A stretch of 64,000 nt of DNA from DASQZK01 sp963809925 (GTDB lineage Bacteria; Bacteroidota; Bacteroidia; Bacteroidales; GCA-2748055), in the NCBI GenBank assembly GCA_963809925.1, contig CAWELH010000004.1:1-64000 (forward strand), given 5' to 3'. Positions 53,983-63,747 of this stretch are shown here, in pieces; the stretch's first letter is position 1; each line of letters opens with the position of its first letter. The position numbers and the translations under genes are program-made. The notes under the pieces were generated by a model, which saw nothing but the letters and a program-made list of their open reading frames with translations, did not search any database and was not told where the DNA came from.

Positions 53983-55446
53983 ATGTTATTCAACTCAATC
54001 GAGTTTGGGATTTTCCTGCCGATTGTTTTTCTATTATATTGGGCAATTGGGTCTTCGAAAATTAAGGAACAGAATATACTACTTCTAATTGCAAGCTATG
54101 TCTTTTATGGATGGTGGAATTGGCGATTTCTTTCCTTAATAGTAATTAGTTCTTCAGTTGATTTTCTTATCGGGAGGGGATTGGCAAAAACAGATAATGA
54201 AAGAAACAGACGATTGTTGTTGTTTGTGAGCATTGGTGTTAATTTGGGAATTCTCGGTTTCTTTAAATATTACAATTTTTTTATTGAAAATTTTTCGCAG
54301 GCTTTCACTCTCTTTGGATCACATATTCAACCAACCCAACTTAAAATTATATTGCCTGTTGGAATTAGCTTTTATACTTTTCAAACCTTAAGTTATAGCA
54401 TTGATGTATATAGAAGGAAAATTGAGCCTACCAGGGATATTATCAATTTCTTTTCCTTCGTAAGTTTTTTTCCGCAACTTGTAGCTGGACCGATTGAAAG
54501 AGCTAGTAATTTATTACCCCAATTTAGCATAAAGAGAGAATTCAAATATGAATTTGCAGTGGATGGCATGCGGCAGATGCTATGGGGATTGTTTAAAAAA
54601 GTTGTTATCGCTGATAATGCAGCAATATATGCAAACGATATTTTCATGAACTTTCATGATTATCATGGTAGTACATTATTTATAGGTGCTGCTTTTTTCG
54701 CAATACAGATCTATGGCGATTTCTCTGGTTATTCCGATATTGCAATAGGCGTAGCAAAACTTTTCGGGTTTACGCTGATGCAAAATTTCAATTTTCCATA
54801 CTTCTCAAGGGATATTGCCGAGTTCTGGCGTCGTTGGCACATCTCATTGACAACATGGTTTCGTGACTATGTATATATTCCTTTGGGTGGAAGCCGTGTC
54901 AGGAAAATTAGAATAATAAGAAATATCCTGATTATCTTTGTTGTAAGTGGATTTTGGCATGGTGCAAATTGGACTTTTATAATATGGGGATTGTTGAATG
55001 CAGTGTATTTCATTCCCCTATTGATAGCGGGCAAAAATCGAAAAAATACCAATACTATCGCTGAAGGTAGAATCCTTCCCAGTATTAAGGAGATATTTCA
55101 GTTGATAGCCACTTTTACTTTGACGCTTATTGCGTGGGTTTTCTTCCGATCAGCATCAATTTCTGATGCTTTAGATTTTCTTTCAGGGATGTTTTCAGGT
55201 TCCTTTTTCAAGTCTCCACTAAGAGATCTTTGGACTATAAACACAGGAAATCACATTATATATTTAAGTATCATGATTTTTTTATTTGTTATTGTTGAAT
55301 GGTTGCAGCGGGAGAAGAAACACGGTCTCGAAATATCGGTGTACAAACTTCCTGCTTATATTCGTTGGGGGATCTATTATAGCGTGATTTTCGCTTGTTT
55401 CATTATGAACGGGATTCAACAAGAATTCATTTATTTTCAATTTTAA
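53983..55446 (+). CDS. MBOAT family O-acyltransferase (AlgI-like)
   Basis: A 487-aa protein with about 11 hydrophobic helices. The MBOAT signature is clear: FWRRWHISLTTWFRDYVYIPLGG (invariant His286) and the second catalytic region VSGFWHGANWTFIIWGLLNA (His326). AlgI/DltB/PatA-type proteins bring acyl groups across the inner membrane for O-acylation of exopolysaccharide or wall polymer. The gene is 3 bp before a partner SGNH-like protein, the usual AlgI/AlgJ-X layout. Confidence 0.92.
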   Translation: MLFNSIEFGIFLPIVFLLYWAIGSSKIKEQNILLLIASYVFYGWWNWRFLSLIVISSSVDFLIGRGLAKTDNERNRRLLLFVSIGVNLGILGFFKYYNFFIENFSQAFTLFGSHIQPTQLKIILPVGISFYTFQTLSYSIDVYRRKIEPTRDIINFFSFVSFFPQLVAGPIERASNLLPQFSIKREFKYEFAVDGMRQMLWGLFKKVVIADNAAIYANDIFMNFHDYHGSTLFIGAAFFAIQIYGDFSGYSDIAIGVAKLFGFTLMQNFNFPYFSRDIAEFWRRWHISLTTWFRDYVYIPLGGSRVRKIRIIRNILIIFVVSGFWHGANWTFIIWGLLNAVYFIPLLIAGKNRKNTNTIAEGRILPSIKEIFQLIATFTLTLIAWVFFRSASISDALDFLSGMFSGSFFKSPLRDLWTINTGNHIIYLSIMIFLFVIVEWLQREKKHGLEISVYKLPAYIRWGIYYSVIFACFIMNGIQQEFIYFQF

Positions 55447-55449
55447 TGT

Positions 55450-56409
55450 ATGAAAAGATTTTTAAAGAATATCGTATTAATCACTCTTCCATTTATATTC
55501 TATGTCAGCCTGGCTATGGTAATTGACCCTTACAATTATTATAATATGAATGGTTTTGTGAATGATACAATAAAATCCGGTATTGCGGAAGCTGTTGAAC
55601 CACACTTATCTAAACTCATTGCATATCAGAATTATCCTGAAAGAAACATAATTCTTGGAGATTCACGTTCGAATTCACTATACCAATGTATAGAAAGACC
55701 CGGATGGGCAAACCTTGCGTATGGCGGAAGCTCAATTGAAGAGATGTTTCAAACATTTCGTTGGGTAATACATGATTATGAAATCGATACGGTTCTAATA
55801 GGCGTAAGCTTTTACCTTTATAACAAATACAATCGGCGTTTTTGGGTTCAAGAGACCCTCAAACGTAAAGGAAATTTTTTTGCATATTCATTTAACAGAT
55901 ATACATTTAAATCCATATGTCTAATTTTAGAGAGGATACTATTTGGAAAACAAGCACAGTTGAAAAAAGTACCCATGAAGGATCAAGATTTCTGGGATTA
56001 TCAGATTAATGTCACTTCAAAAAGGTTTATGGGTCAATATATTTATCCGAGAATTTACTATCATAATCTGCTAGATATTTCGACATATTGTAATTCAAAA
56101 GGGATTACGCTGATATTTTGGATCCCACCATCGCATGTTGAATTCCAAAATAAAATCGATGACTATGGATTAGCCAAAGAAAATGAAAAATTCCTGTGTG
56201 ACATCAGCTCACTTGGGACGGTTTATGATTTTGATTATAGTTCAGATATAACTTCAAATAGGGCCAATTTTTCCGACCCTTTGCATTTTGATAAGCAAAT
56301 TGGTGAAATTATCACAAGAGAAATTTTTGAAAATGAAAACAAATTCGCAAAAATATTCAACAAGAATCCTGGGAATAAGAATCCTATGACGAAGGTAAAA
56401 TGGCAATAG
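55450..56409 (+). CDS. AlgJ/DltD-like SGNH partner of the MBOAT
   Basis: A 319-aa protein with an N-terminal membrane anchor (residues 5-24). SGNH-like motifs: IILGDSRSN (Ser72 as nucleophile) and FSDPLHFD (Asp276, His279; D-x-x-H). Such proteins (AlgJ, AlgX, DltD, PatB type) work periplasmically with an MBOAT to acylate the sugar. ATG 3 bp behind the MBOAT stop: one operon. It shares low GC with the preceding two genes. Confidence 0.82.
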   Translation: MKRFLKNIVLITLPFIFYVSLAMVIDPYNYYNMNGFVNDTIKSGIAEAVEPHLSKLIAYQNYPERNIILGDSRSNSLYQCIERPGWANLAYGGSSIEEMFQTFRWVIHDYEIDTVLIGVSFYLYNKYNRRFWVQETLKRKGNFFAYSFNRYTFKSICLILERILFGKQAQLKKVPMKDQDFWDYQINVTSKRFMGQYIYPRIYYHNLLDISTYCNSKGITLIFWIPPSHVEFQNKIDDYGLAKENEKFLCDISSLGTVYDFDYSSDITSNRANFSDPLHFDKQIGEIITREIFENENKFAKIFNKNPGNKNPMTKVKWQ

Positions 56410-56656
56410 GTGAAATAAAGATGTCTAAGATTTAATCATGTTATGGTAAGAATGTGAGTGAATTTATTCTCTTTCATCAGCTTACGTTTGTAAATTCCTT
56501 AAGAGCACTTATCTGAAAAGGTTTAATTTTTTTACCAGAATATTCAATCTGCAATTTTTAATGTTGCCAATCAAAATGTTCGAGCATTGGTTGGTAAAAT
56601 ATATTTAATTTTCAAAATGGTATCTCATAGAGGGTGGCTCAGTTGAACCAGGAAAG

Positions 56657-59608
56657 TTATTGCACTAGAATGACCCGCCTGCTGAAATACTGCTTTCCTA
56701 TTTTGATTTTTACCAGGTAAAGGCCGCTGGCCTGACCCGAAAGATCCATCTCCACCTCACCGACAGATGTGAACTTGTGATATTTAATGATCCTTCCGGA
56801 TGCATTGAGAACTGTCAATTCTATAATATCGTCGTAGTTCAGTTCATGATTACCGATCCCTCCGATCCGTATATATCCTGTAGTCGGATTCGGATAAATA
56901 ACAGGATTCATCGCGTTGGCAAAGAAATTTTCCTCTCCCACATAGAAATTCCCGGACCCCGGAGTTGCTTCGTCAAAAACGATCCATGGACCTGTACCAT
57001 CAGGATACCTGGCAAGGGAAACATCCGTAGCAAGAGCCGGAAATGACAGGGTATCGATAACAGCCATTTCTTCACCGATTTGCTTAAACAGTCCGACCTG
57101 TTCACCGGATTTATCCAGTTTGAATCCAAGGTGTAGTACTCCCTCATCGGGCTCATCGTCTGCCCACAATAGGATGAATCCTCCCGGATCAACTGTTGTG
57201 GTACCCGGTGCGGTTGATGGGATTTTCCATTTTGCAGGCTTACCCAGAGTATCGGTCATGAATAAGCCTCCCAGGTCAACTGACTTCGTCCCTGCATTGT
57301 AAATCTCGATCCAGTCGTCATGGTTCCCTTTTTCATCAACGATACCGGTTGAATTTCCAGCCATGATCTCGTTGATTTTTAAGAGGGGTATTTCATCTTC
57401 CCTTTCAAGACGGGCGGTAATCCTGATATCGCCTTCTAGGGTTATCTCCAGCGGGTTATCCCTGGTAATCAGCGGCTGGCCTTCCTGCTCTGCGGGATCT
57501 TCAATGACCCATTCGGTGAATTTATACCCGGAAGCAGGTGTCAGAACCAGTTCAAGCGGCAGTCCCGTGAAATACTGGGCGTTGAAATCCGAAACACTCA
57601 CAGGTGTTTTATTCAGGCTGATTTTTCCACCTTCTTCAGAAATAATTTCAACGTTTACCTTGCTGCCGGACTGCAAACCAAAGGTTTCCTGTAATTGCTT
57701 TAAGGCATAATAAGGTCTTTCCGTAGCGAAGTCCCTCATCCCGTCGATATTCTGCTGCCATTCCTGCATGTTAAAAATACTTCCACTGGCAGCCCATCTG
57801 GCAATGTGACGAGGCATCTCTGTCACGAGGTTCGCACTCAGGGAGTCGACGATGTGAACAACCCTGTCGGGATCATAGGTGGTGTATACCTGTGTGATGA
57901 ATGCACTGATAAACTTTTTTCTAAAAAGTTCATTTTGCGTCAGCTTTCGAAAGACGATGGTTGCCCATGGTGCCTTTAAGCCAGTTCTGACATAATCATC
58001 AATGTCGGGATTAAGTGCTATGGTAAACAGGTTCGATGAGGGTGGGCCCCATTGAAAGCCGTTGAATCCGAAATCCAGATCATAGAGCATCCATCTCCAC
58101 CTGCCGCCATCCTGTTCTGAACGCCACAGCCTGTGATTATTCGCAGGCCAGTCTATATTGCAGCAATAGATCTCGGTGATCATGTAGTTGATATATTCAT
58201 CGATATCGATCATCGATGCGGCACTTTCGTAATTTTCTTGTACCGAAAGATCATGGTTCTCAAGGAAATTTATCATTTCATTATATAGCGTATTGTTCCC
58301 TGATATCACATCGTTGTTTTTAATGATATCTACACTATCGTGGTCGATGCCATAATGAATTTCGCAGTAATCCTCATTGTGTTTATCCCTGATATTCAGA
58401 ATTCCCCAGTATTCACCGTTCAGGTATATGGATGCAGGCTGGTAAGACTGGTAATCCAGATCCATCTGGTTTTCCACTATATTGTGCATTAAGGCGTCTC
58501 TGAACATTGTCCCACGCCAGCTTCTATACCAGTCATTGGCTGAATTCCGGAGGATAAATGAATTGTAAACCGCTGTCTCCCTGCCGGGCAACAGGGAATA
58601 TTCAATCGGTCCGTCGCCATACTCACTCCTCGAAAATACTGCGAACGACTTTTGAGCCGCTCCGCGGCTGGCGCCTCCGAAGATTTGCAAACCGGCATTC
58701 ATGCTGAATACCTGGTCTCCCTGGGGAGCAAAATATTCGATGCCGCACGGTCTCTCCCAATCTTCTTCATAGTTCACGTAGATCCCTGATTGAGAGTCCC
58801 AGAGATTGGCCGGATCGGTAAAAACAGATATCACGGGCAGATCATGTTTCTGCTCATTGATAAAATAGCTGTGACCGGTAATTTTTCCGGGGAGCCTTGT
58901 ATTCTCAAATGACCTGGCACGCACGATGGTGGTGACCGGAACGGATAGTGTACCCGAAAACAGCATCGACGCTGCCTTGGGTTCAGAACCATCTGTTGTA
59001 TAGCGGATATCTGCTGCAGGTTCATCGGATGACAGCGTAATGGACAAGGCTGAGTTGTAAAAGCCGCCTTCAAGTGAAAAGTGGACCTCAGGGCTGATTC
59101 CGGGGTAGCTGTCCCCATCATTTGATTCTCCGGGGGTGGGTTCGGTAAAATATGCCCAGCCAGCGGCTCCGCCTACCCTTCCGAAAGAAATATTTGCATA
59201 TTGTTGATTGTATGTCACAGAATCGACTAATTCTTCCATAGGACTGAACAAGCCGATTTCCTCACTTTCACTACTCAGGTTAAATCCGGTATGAAGCCCT
59301 GAATTCCTGCCGTCGGCCCAGATTATGAGGTAGCCGCTACCAGGTATAAGTGCTCCTGCCGGGATCTTCCATTTTACGGGGTTAAGCAGATTATCGGTAA
59401 GAAAGTACCCCGAGAGGTCCATCGCTGTGACGTTTTCGTTATATAGCTCAATCCAGTCAGAATAGTCCTGATAGTCCGGATCCTGAAGGGTGAGTGTATT
59501 TGACGCCTGAAATTCATTTATGAGGATCTGTCCCGAAAGATCAGTGAAGCCTGTCAGCTTAAAAATCAGAGCTATGACTAAAAGAAACTTTACACTTAAA
59601 ATTTGCAT
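56657..59608 (-). CDS. CotH-kinase-like protein with lamin-tail domains, T9SS cargo
   Basis: A 983-aa protein with signal peptide. Domain order: lamin-tail domain (INEFQASNT...DWIELYN, about 25-150); chitobiase-like C-terminal Ig (about 170-245, YTTDGSEPK); CotH kinase-like domain (about 255-615, GLQIFGGASRGAAQKSFAVF, YLNGEYWGILNIRDK, WMLYDLDFGFN). A second lamin-tail domain (INEIMAGNSTG...DWIEIYN, about 745-880) and a T9SS domain (NPVIYPNPTTGYIRI to VILVQ) follow. CotH proteins phosphorylate spore or surface proteins; whether this one does is not shown. Secreted to the cell surface. Confidence 0.88.
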   Translation of the reverse strand: MQILSVKFLLVIALIFKLTGFTDLSGQILINEFQASNTLTLQDPDYQDYSDWIELYNENVTAMDLSGYFLTDNLLNPVKWKIPAGALIPGSGYLIIWADGRNSGLHTGFNLSSESEEIGLFSPMEELVDSVTYNQQYANISFGRVGGAAGWAYFTEPTPGESNDGDSYPGISPEVHFSLEGGFYNSALSITLSSDEPAADIRYTTDGSEPKAASMLFSGTLSVPVTTIVRARSFENTRLPGKITGHSYFINEQKHDLPVISVFTDPANLWDSQSGIYVNYEEDWERPCGIEYFAPQGDQVFSMNAGLQIFGGASRGAAQKSFAVFSRSEYGDGPIEYSLLPGRETAVYNSFILRNSANDWYRSWRGTMFRDALMHNIVENQMDLDYQSYQPASIYLNGEYWGILNIRDKHNEDYCEIHYGIDHDSVDIIKNNDVISGNNTLYNEMINFLENHDLSVQENYESAASMIDIDEYINYMITEIYCCNIDWPANNHRLWRSEQDGGRWRWMLYDLDFGFNGFQWGPPSSNLFTIALNPDIDDYVRTGLKAPWATIVFRKLTQNELFRKKFISAFITQVYTTYDPDRVVHIVDSLSANLVTEMPRHIARWAASGSIFNMQEWQQNIDGMRDFATERPYYALKQLQETFGLQSGSKVNVEIISEEGGKISLNKTPVSVSDFNAQYFTGLPLELVLTPASGYKFTEWVIEDPAEQEGQPLITRDNPLEITLEGDIRITARLEREDEIPLLKINEIMAGNSTGIVDEKGNHDDWIEIYNAGTKSVDLGGLFMTDTLGKPAKWKIPSTAPGTTTVDPGGFILLWADDEPDEGVLHLGFKLDKSGEQVGLFKQIGEEMAVIDTLSFPALATDVSLARYPDGTGPWIVFDEATPGSGNFYVGEENFFANAMNPVIYPNPTTGYIRIGGIGNHELNYDDIIELTVLNASGRIIKYHKFTSVGEVEMDLSGQASGLYLVKIKIGKQYFSRRVILVQ

Positions 59609-59847
59609 GACACATCCAGGTTAACGATTCTCAATAGGATCAGGTTTGCATTACTCAAACAGCAAAAACTCAAGGTTTTCAAATTCAAATACGCTGAGCA
59701 CATCGTAAAAATAATCGTTTTTCTTTCACTGGTTACGATTCGTTGATTTTATAATGATTTTTTTCTCCGTACCAAGGAAAGTATACCTATTGTCCACGAT
59801 GTTCCGGATTCCATAAAAAGAAATCCATAGTATTCAGGATCAAAGAA

Positions 59848-59881
59848 ATGCGCATGATATAATGTTCCAGATCATGCGCAT
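59848..59881. other. Inverted repeat (hairpin) between CotH and TldD genes
   Basis: ATGCGCATGAT, a 12-nt loop, then ATCATGCGCAT: a perfect 11-bp stem without a U-tract, in the 443-bp gap between CotH and TldD-like genes. It may be a dimer-binding operator or an RNA hairpin. Not near a gene end. Confidence 0.4.
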
Positions 59882-59940
59882 ATTTCCGCTTGCAGCATAT
59901 TTCGGTCCCCATGTATAAGCATACCCGGAAATCGGTGTTG

Positions 59941-59970
59941 TTGTGCAGGTAAATAAAATTCCTACCTTTA
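59941..59970 (+). promoter_or_regulatory. Promoter of the TldD/TldE operon
   Basis: TTG (59941-59943), 19-bp spacer, TACCTTTA (59963-59970): one mismatch to the Bacteroidota -7 TAnnTTTG and the canonical 19-bp spacing to the -33 element. It lies 81 bp ahead of the ATG at 60052. Confidence 0.5.
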
Positions 59971-60051
59971 TTTATACCAAAGTCCCGGTATGCAATCGTT
60001 TTTATGATATCGTTGCGAATCCTGGAAATCATACTATATAAAGATGTACCT

Positions 60052-61743
60052 ATGAAAATTTTTTACGTCTGTTTGATATTCATTTGCCTCTCTGGAGTTG
60101 TTTATTCCCAAACGCCATTACTGACATTGCTTTCGGATGAACTTGATCGTGAATTCACAACCCTTGCAAAACAGGAGATCCCCTTATATTACATGGCATA
60201 CAGGGTGTCGGATGTTCAGACCGTTTCACTTGCGGCATCTTTCGGATACATTACAGATGCACAGGAAGACAGATCACGTCTTTTCAATATAGCCCTGAGG
60301 GTAGGAAGCTATGACTTCGATAATACGCATATAACCAATGATGAGGGTTTTGGCTTCCTCGGCAGCTTCTTGCCGGAAATAAATCTTCCATTAGATAATA
60401 ATGACCTGGTCATCCGCAATCGAATCTGGTTTTTGACCGACATTAATTACAAGGCTGCTTGTACACAATATAGCAATAAGAAGGCTGTAGAAGATGCAAA
60501 AAAGAAGAGCCCTGACTTTTCTCCCATGAAACCATACCACTATGAAGAACCTCCGGTTGAAAACAACTTAGTGCTTCCCAACCGGAAAGACTGGGAAGAA
60601 AAGTTGCGCAACTATTCTTCAGCATTTGCAGATAAAAAGGAATTTATTAATGGAAGCGCCCAATTGCGCTTTGAAAACGAAAGGAAATACTTTGTGTCTT
60701 CAGAGGGGAGCCGCATTGCGCAAAACCGCCATTCTGCCATTCTCATACTCTCAGCCTCGGTAGTTTCGGCAGATGGCGAAAATGTTCCACTTGACCAGGT
60801 ATACTATGCAGAAACTCCGGAAGGGCTGCCTTCTTCCGATTCAGTAATGCGTGCTGCGTGGGAGATGGTTTCCGACCTGTATGCCCTTCGAAAAGTCTCC
60901 AAAGCGGAGCCATACACAGGACCGGCTATTATGTCGGCAAAAGCTTCCGGTGTATTCTTTCATGAGATCTTCGGTCACCGTATCGAGGGGAGCCGTATGA
61001 ATAATAGATCTGATGGTCAAACTTTTACCGAAAAGGTAGGGAAAGTGGTGCTTAATAAAAATCTGTCTGTTTACAGCGACCCAACCATGAAATATTATGG
61101 GAATCAGCTTCTTGCCGGATATTATAAGTTTGATGATGAAGGTGTGCCGGCGCAAAGAGTTGAAGTTGTTGAAAATGGCATTCTGAAAAACTTTCTGATG
61201 TCGCGAAAACCAGTGGGAGAATTTCAGGTATCGAATGGACACGGGAGATCAGCCCCGGGTCAGACCCCGGTATCCAGACAGTCGAATATGATCATTAAAG
61301 CCATCAAAACCCATACCGATGCGCAGCTGAGAAATATACTCATCAAAAAGTGTAAAAAGTCGGGACTTGAATACGGCTATTATATCGCCGAGGTGGAAGG
61401 CGGCTTTACGATGACGCAACGTGAGATGCCAAATGCCTTTAACATCATTCCCAGACTAGTGTATAAAGTTTACGTTAACGGCAGGCCAGATGAACTGGTC
61501 AGAGGAGTTACCTTTATAGGCACACCACTGGTTATGTTCTCTGAGATTGCTGAGGCAGGAGACACTCCCGGTGTCTTTTCGGGCATGTGCGGTGCTGAAT
61601 CGGGTCCGGTACCGGTATCAACAGTCTCTCCGGCACTTCTGATTAACAAGGTTGAAACACAGAAAGAGCCTGAAAGTAAAATTACTTTACCCATCCTGCC
61701 AAAACCCGGTATTACCGTTAATACGTCGGACCGCCATGAGTAA
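60052..61743 (+). CDS. Exported TldD-like metallopeptidase
   Basis: A 563-aa TldD/PmbA family protein. ATG at 60052 gives a clean signal peptide (MKIFYVCLIFICLSGVVYSQ), so it is exported, while E. coli TldD is cytosolic. The metal motif H304-E-I-F-G-H309 (HExxxH) and the later Cys513 in GMCGAESGPVPVS match the TldD catalytic site. The family cleaves unfolded or modified peptides as a heterodimer with TldE/PmbA. The gene for such a partner follows with an 8-bp overlap. Substrate is unknown; a periplasmic peptide is implied. Confidence 0.88.
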   Translation: MKIFYVCLIFICLSGVVYSQTPLLTLLSDELDREFTTLAKQEIPLYYMAYRVSDVQTVSLAASFGYITDAQEDRSRLFNIALRVGSYDFDNTHITNDEGFGFLGSFLPEINLPLDNNDLVIRNRIWFLTDINYKAACTQYSNKKAVEDAKKKSPDFSPMKPYHYEEPPVENNLVLPNRKDWEEKLRNYSSAFADKKEFINGSAQLRFENERKYFVSSEGSRIAQNRHSAILILSASVVSADGENVPLDQVYYAETPEGLPSSDSVMRAAWEMVSDLYALRKVSKAEPYTGPAIMSAKASGVFFHEIFGHRIEGSRMNNRSDGQTFTEKVGKVVLNKNLSVYSDPTMKYYGNQLLAGYYKFDDEGVPAQRVEVVENGILKNFLMSRKPVGEFQVSNGHGRSAPGQTPVSRQSNMIIKAIKTHTDAQLRNILIKKCKKSGLEYGYYIAEVEGGFTMTQREMPNAFNIIPRLVYKVYVNGRPDELVRGVTFIGTPLVMFSEIAEAGDTPGVFSGMCGAESGPVPVSTVSPALLINKVETQKEPESKITLPILPKPGITVNTSDRHE

Positions 61744-63553
61744 TTCCATCAGAAAAATAGTAAAAACGGCATGCCTTACCATGCTGATTCTTCTCCCTGC
61801 ATCGCTTCACAGCCAGGATGGCGGTGACAGCATTATATGGAAGGCTATGTCGGATGAGCTTCAATCAAATATGCATAAACTCCGGAAACAGGATTATCCG
61901 GATCCCTGCTTTATCGGGTATTCACTTTCCTGTGTTCAATCGTACAATGGTATCTCCACAATGGGTAGTATCGTAACCTCGGAATGCCGGACGAACAGGA
62001 CAAACAGCGTAAGGTTGCTGGTCGGGAGTTATGAGCTGGCTGATGAGAATTTTAACTATTCACAAATCGGGTATGATTTTGCATCTTACATGCCTGTCCC
62101 TCTCGACAACAACTATTGGGGTATCAGGCAGGCATTCTGGAATATGACGGACAAGGTGTACGCTTCAGCGGGCAAGATATACAATAAAAAAGTCAAAGTA
62201 CTGAATGACAAACATCTGCCACCTGACTTTGAATCATTGCCCGATTTTAGCAGGGAGGATGTGACGGTTATGCTGGTAAAAGGCGAAGGCATTGAGATTG
62301 ACAAACCAATACTAGACAGCCTCCTGTGTGAGTACTCCTCTCTTTTCCGCGACTACAAAGGAGTTTTCAATTCTGAAGTATCCCTTGATGTAAAGAATAC
62401 GGATCATTATCTGATCAACACCGAAGGGAGCAGAGTTTATTACCCTGTTAGTCTGGTCAGCCTGCAACTGAACGTAAATTGCTTTAACAAGGAATATGAA
62501 TCCGTTTCCAACGCATACTCATACCTTGCAACGGATCTTTCCAGCCTCCCATCGAAAGAAGCGCTGAAGGAAAAGATCAGTGCACTGGTCGATTCTATCA
62601 GGAACCTTGCTTCGGCACCTGAGTTTAACGAGCAGTACAACGGTCCTGTACTCTTTATGGATGAAGCTTCACCGGCCGTTTTATCCGCTTTGATATTGCA
62701 AGGTTCCTTCCTTGACGCAAAGCGGCGACAACTTTCAGTAAATGATCAGGGTGATATTTACTATGGCTATGGGAATGGCATGGGAGGAGGTTATTTTAGC
62801 CGTGGTGGCATAAGTAGTGTTGTTTCTCTCAACCAGAAGGTCATGCCTGATCATTTTGAACTTAAAGCTTACACTCATATGGATTCGATCATGGGTGAGC
62901 CACTCCTTGGAAATTTCACTGTTGATGCCGAAGCAGTTGTGCCACCGCATGAAATCACACTTGTCCGGAATGGAATTTTGGTTCAACAGTTGAGCAGCAG
63001 AACACCTACCCGCGATATTCCTAAGTCAAACGGTCATCGTCGTTTCGGGTCAGGAGAAAATTCCGGAATGGTCCTTCCTGGAATCCTTGATTTGGAAATT
63101 ACTCAAGGTTCAACGCCAGAGCAAGATCTAAAGGAGGAACTGATACGAAAAGCCAGGGAGGAAGGGCTTGACCATGCGTTTATCGTCCGTAAAATGGATA
63201 GTTTCGAAAATCTGACCCCATTGTTCCTATACAGGGTTGATACCGGCAGCGGGAAGGAAACGCTCGTCAGGATGAATACGCGAATAAATATTCAGGGAAA
63301 GCCACTCAGGAAGATATCGGCAGTATCATCCTCCCGTTCAGTTTTTAATTCGTTTCTGGGATATGGGGGGTCGCCCTTTAGCTTTCAGTATTCTTTCAGC
63401 GGCTACCCGGTCTCCTTTATTCTCCCGGACGCCTTTATTATTGATGATGTTACGATGGCTGAGGAAATTACAAGAATCTCAAAGAAGCCTCCGGTAGTTC
63501 CGGAGCCTTCACTAATGGTAAAACAAAGCCAGGACAAGATTATTCTGCCCTGA
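61736..63553 (+). CDS. Exported TldE/PmbA-like partner of TldD
   Basis: A 605-aa protein. The ATG at 61736 overlaps the TldD stop by 8 bp and gives a signal peptide (MLILLPASLHSQ). The family fold is recognised by GPVLFMDEASPAVLSALIL, NGHRRFGSG and SSRTPTRDIPKSNG, but there is no HExxxH, as in the non-catalytic TldE/PmbA subunit. It probably completes a periplasmic TldD/TldE heterodimer. There is a Gly-rich loop GYGNGMGGGYFSRGG in the middle. Downstream gap 194 bp. Confidence 0.85.
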   Translation: MSNSIRKIVKTACLTMLILLPASLHSQDGGDSIIWKAMSDELQSNMHKLRKQDYPDPCFIGYSLSCVQSYNGISTMGSIVTSECRTNRTNSVRLLVGSYELADENFNYSQIGYDFASYMPVPLDNNYWGIRQAFWNMTDKVYASAGKIYNKKVKVLNDKHLPPDFESLPDFSREDVTVMLVKGEGIEIDKPILDSLLCEYSSLFRDYKGVFNSEVSLDVKNTDHYLINTEGSRVYYPVSLVSLQLNVNCFNKEYESVSNAYSYLATDLSSLPSKEALKEKISALVDSIRNLASAPEFNEQYNGPVLFMDEASPAVLSALILQGSFLDAKRRQLSVNDQGDIYYGYGNGMGGGYFSRGGISSVVSLNQKVMPDHFELKAYTHMDSIMGEPLLGNFTVDAEAVVPPHEITLVRNGILVQQLSSRTPTRDIPKSNGHRRFGSGENSGMVLPGILDLEITQGSTPEQDLKEELIRKAREEGLDHAFIVRKMDSFENLTPLFLYRVDTGSGKETLVRMNTRINIQGKPLRKISAVSSSRSVFNSFLGYGGSPFSFQYSFSGYPVSFILPDAFIIDDVTMAEEITRISKKPPVVPEPSLMVKQSQDKIILP

Positions 63554-63747
63554 ATATTTTGTGATTTTCATGGGGAAAGGATGCAGAGGAATAGGAAACC
63601 CACTCCCTCTTCACATATTCTATCCATCCATTCCTAAAGGATAACTCTGAGAAATATTCCTGTTACTGATTGGTAATTTGGTAGTTTGGTTCCTTAATTG
63701 TTCTTACTTGCAGCGCTCACCCGCTGATTTTTTTTATCTTCGTAAGC

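Noticed and set aside
59787..60032. 81-aa minus-strand ORF
   Set aside because: Lies over the hairpin and the TldD promoter, and its sequence is not protein-like.
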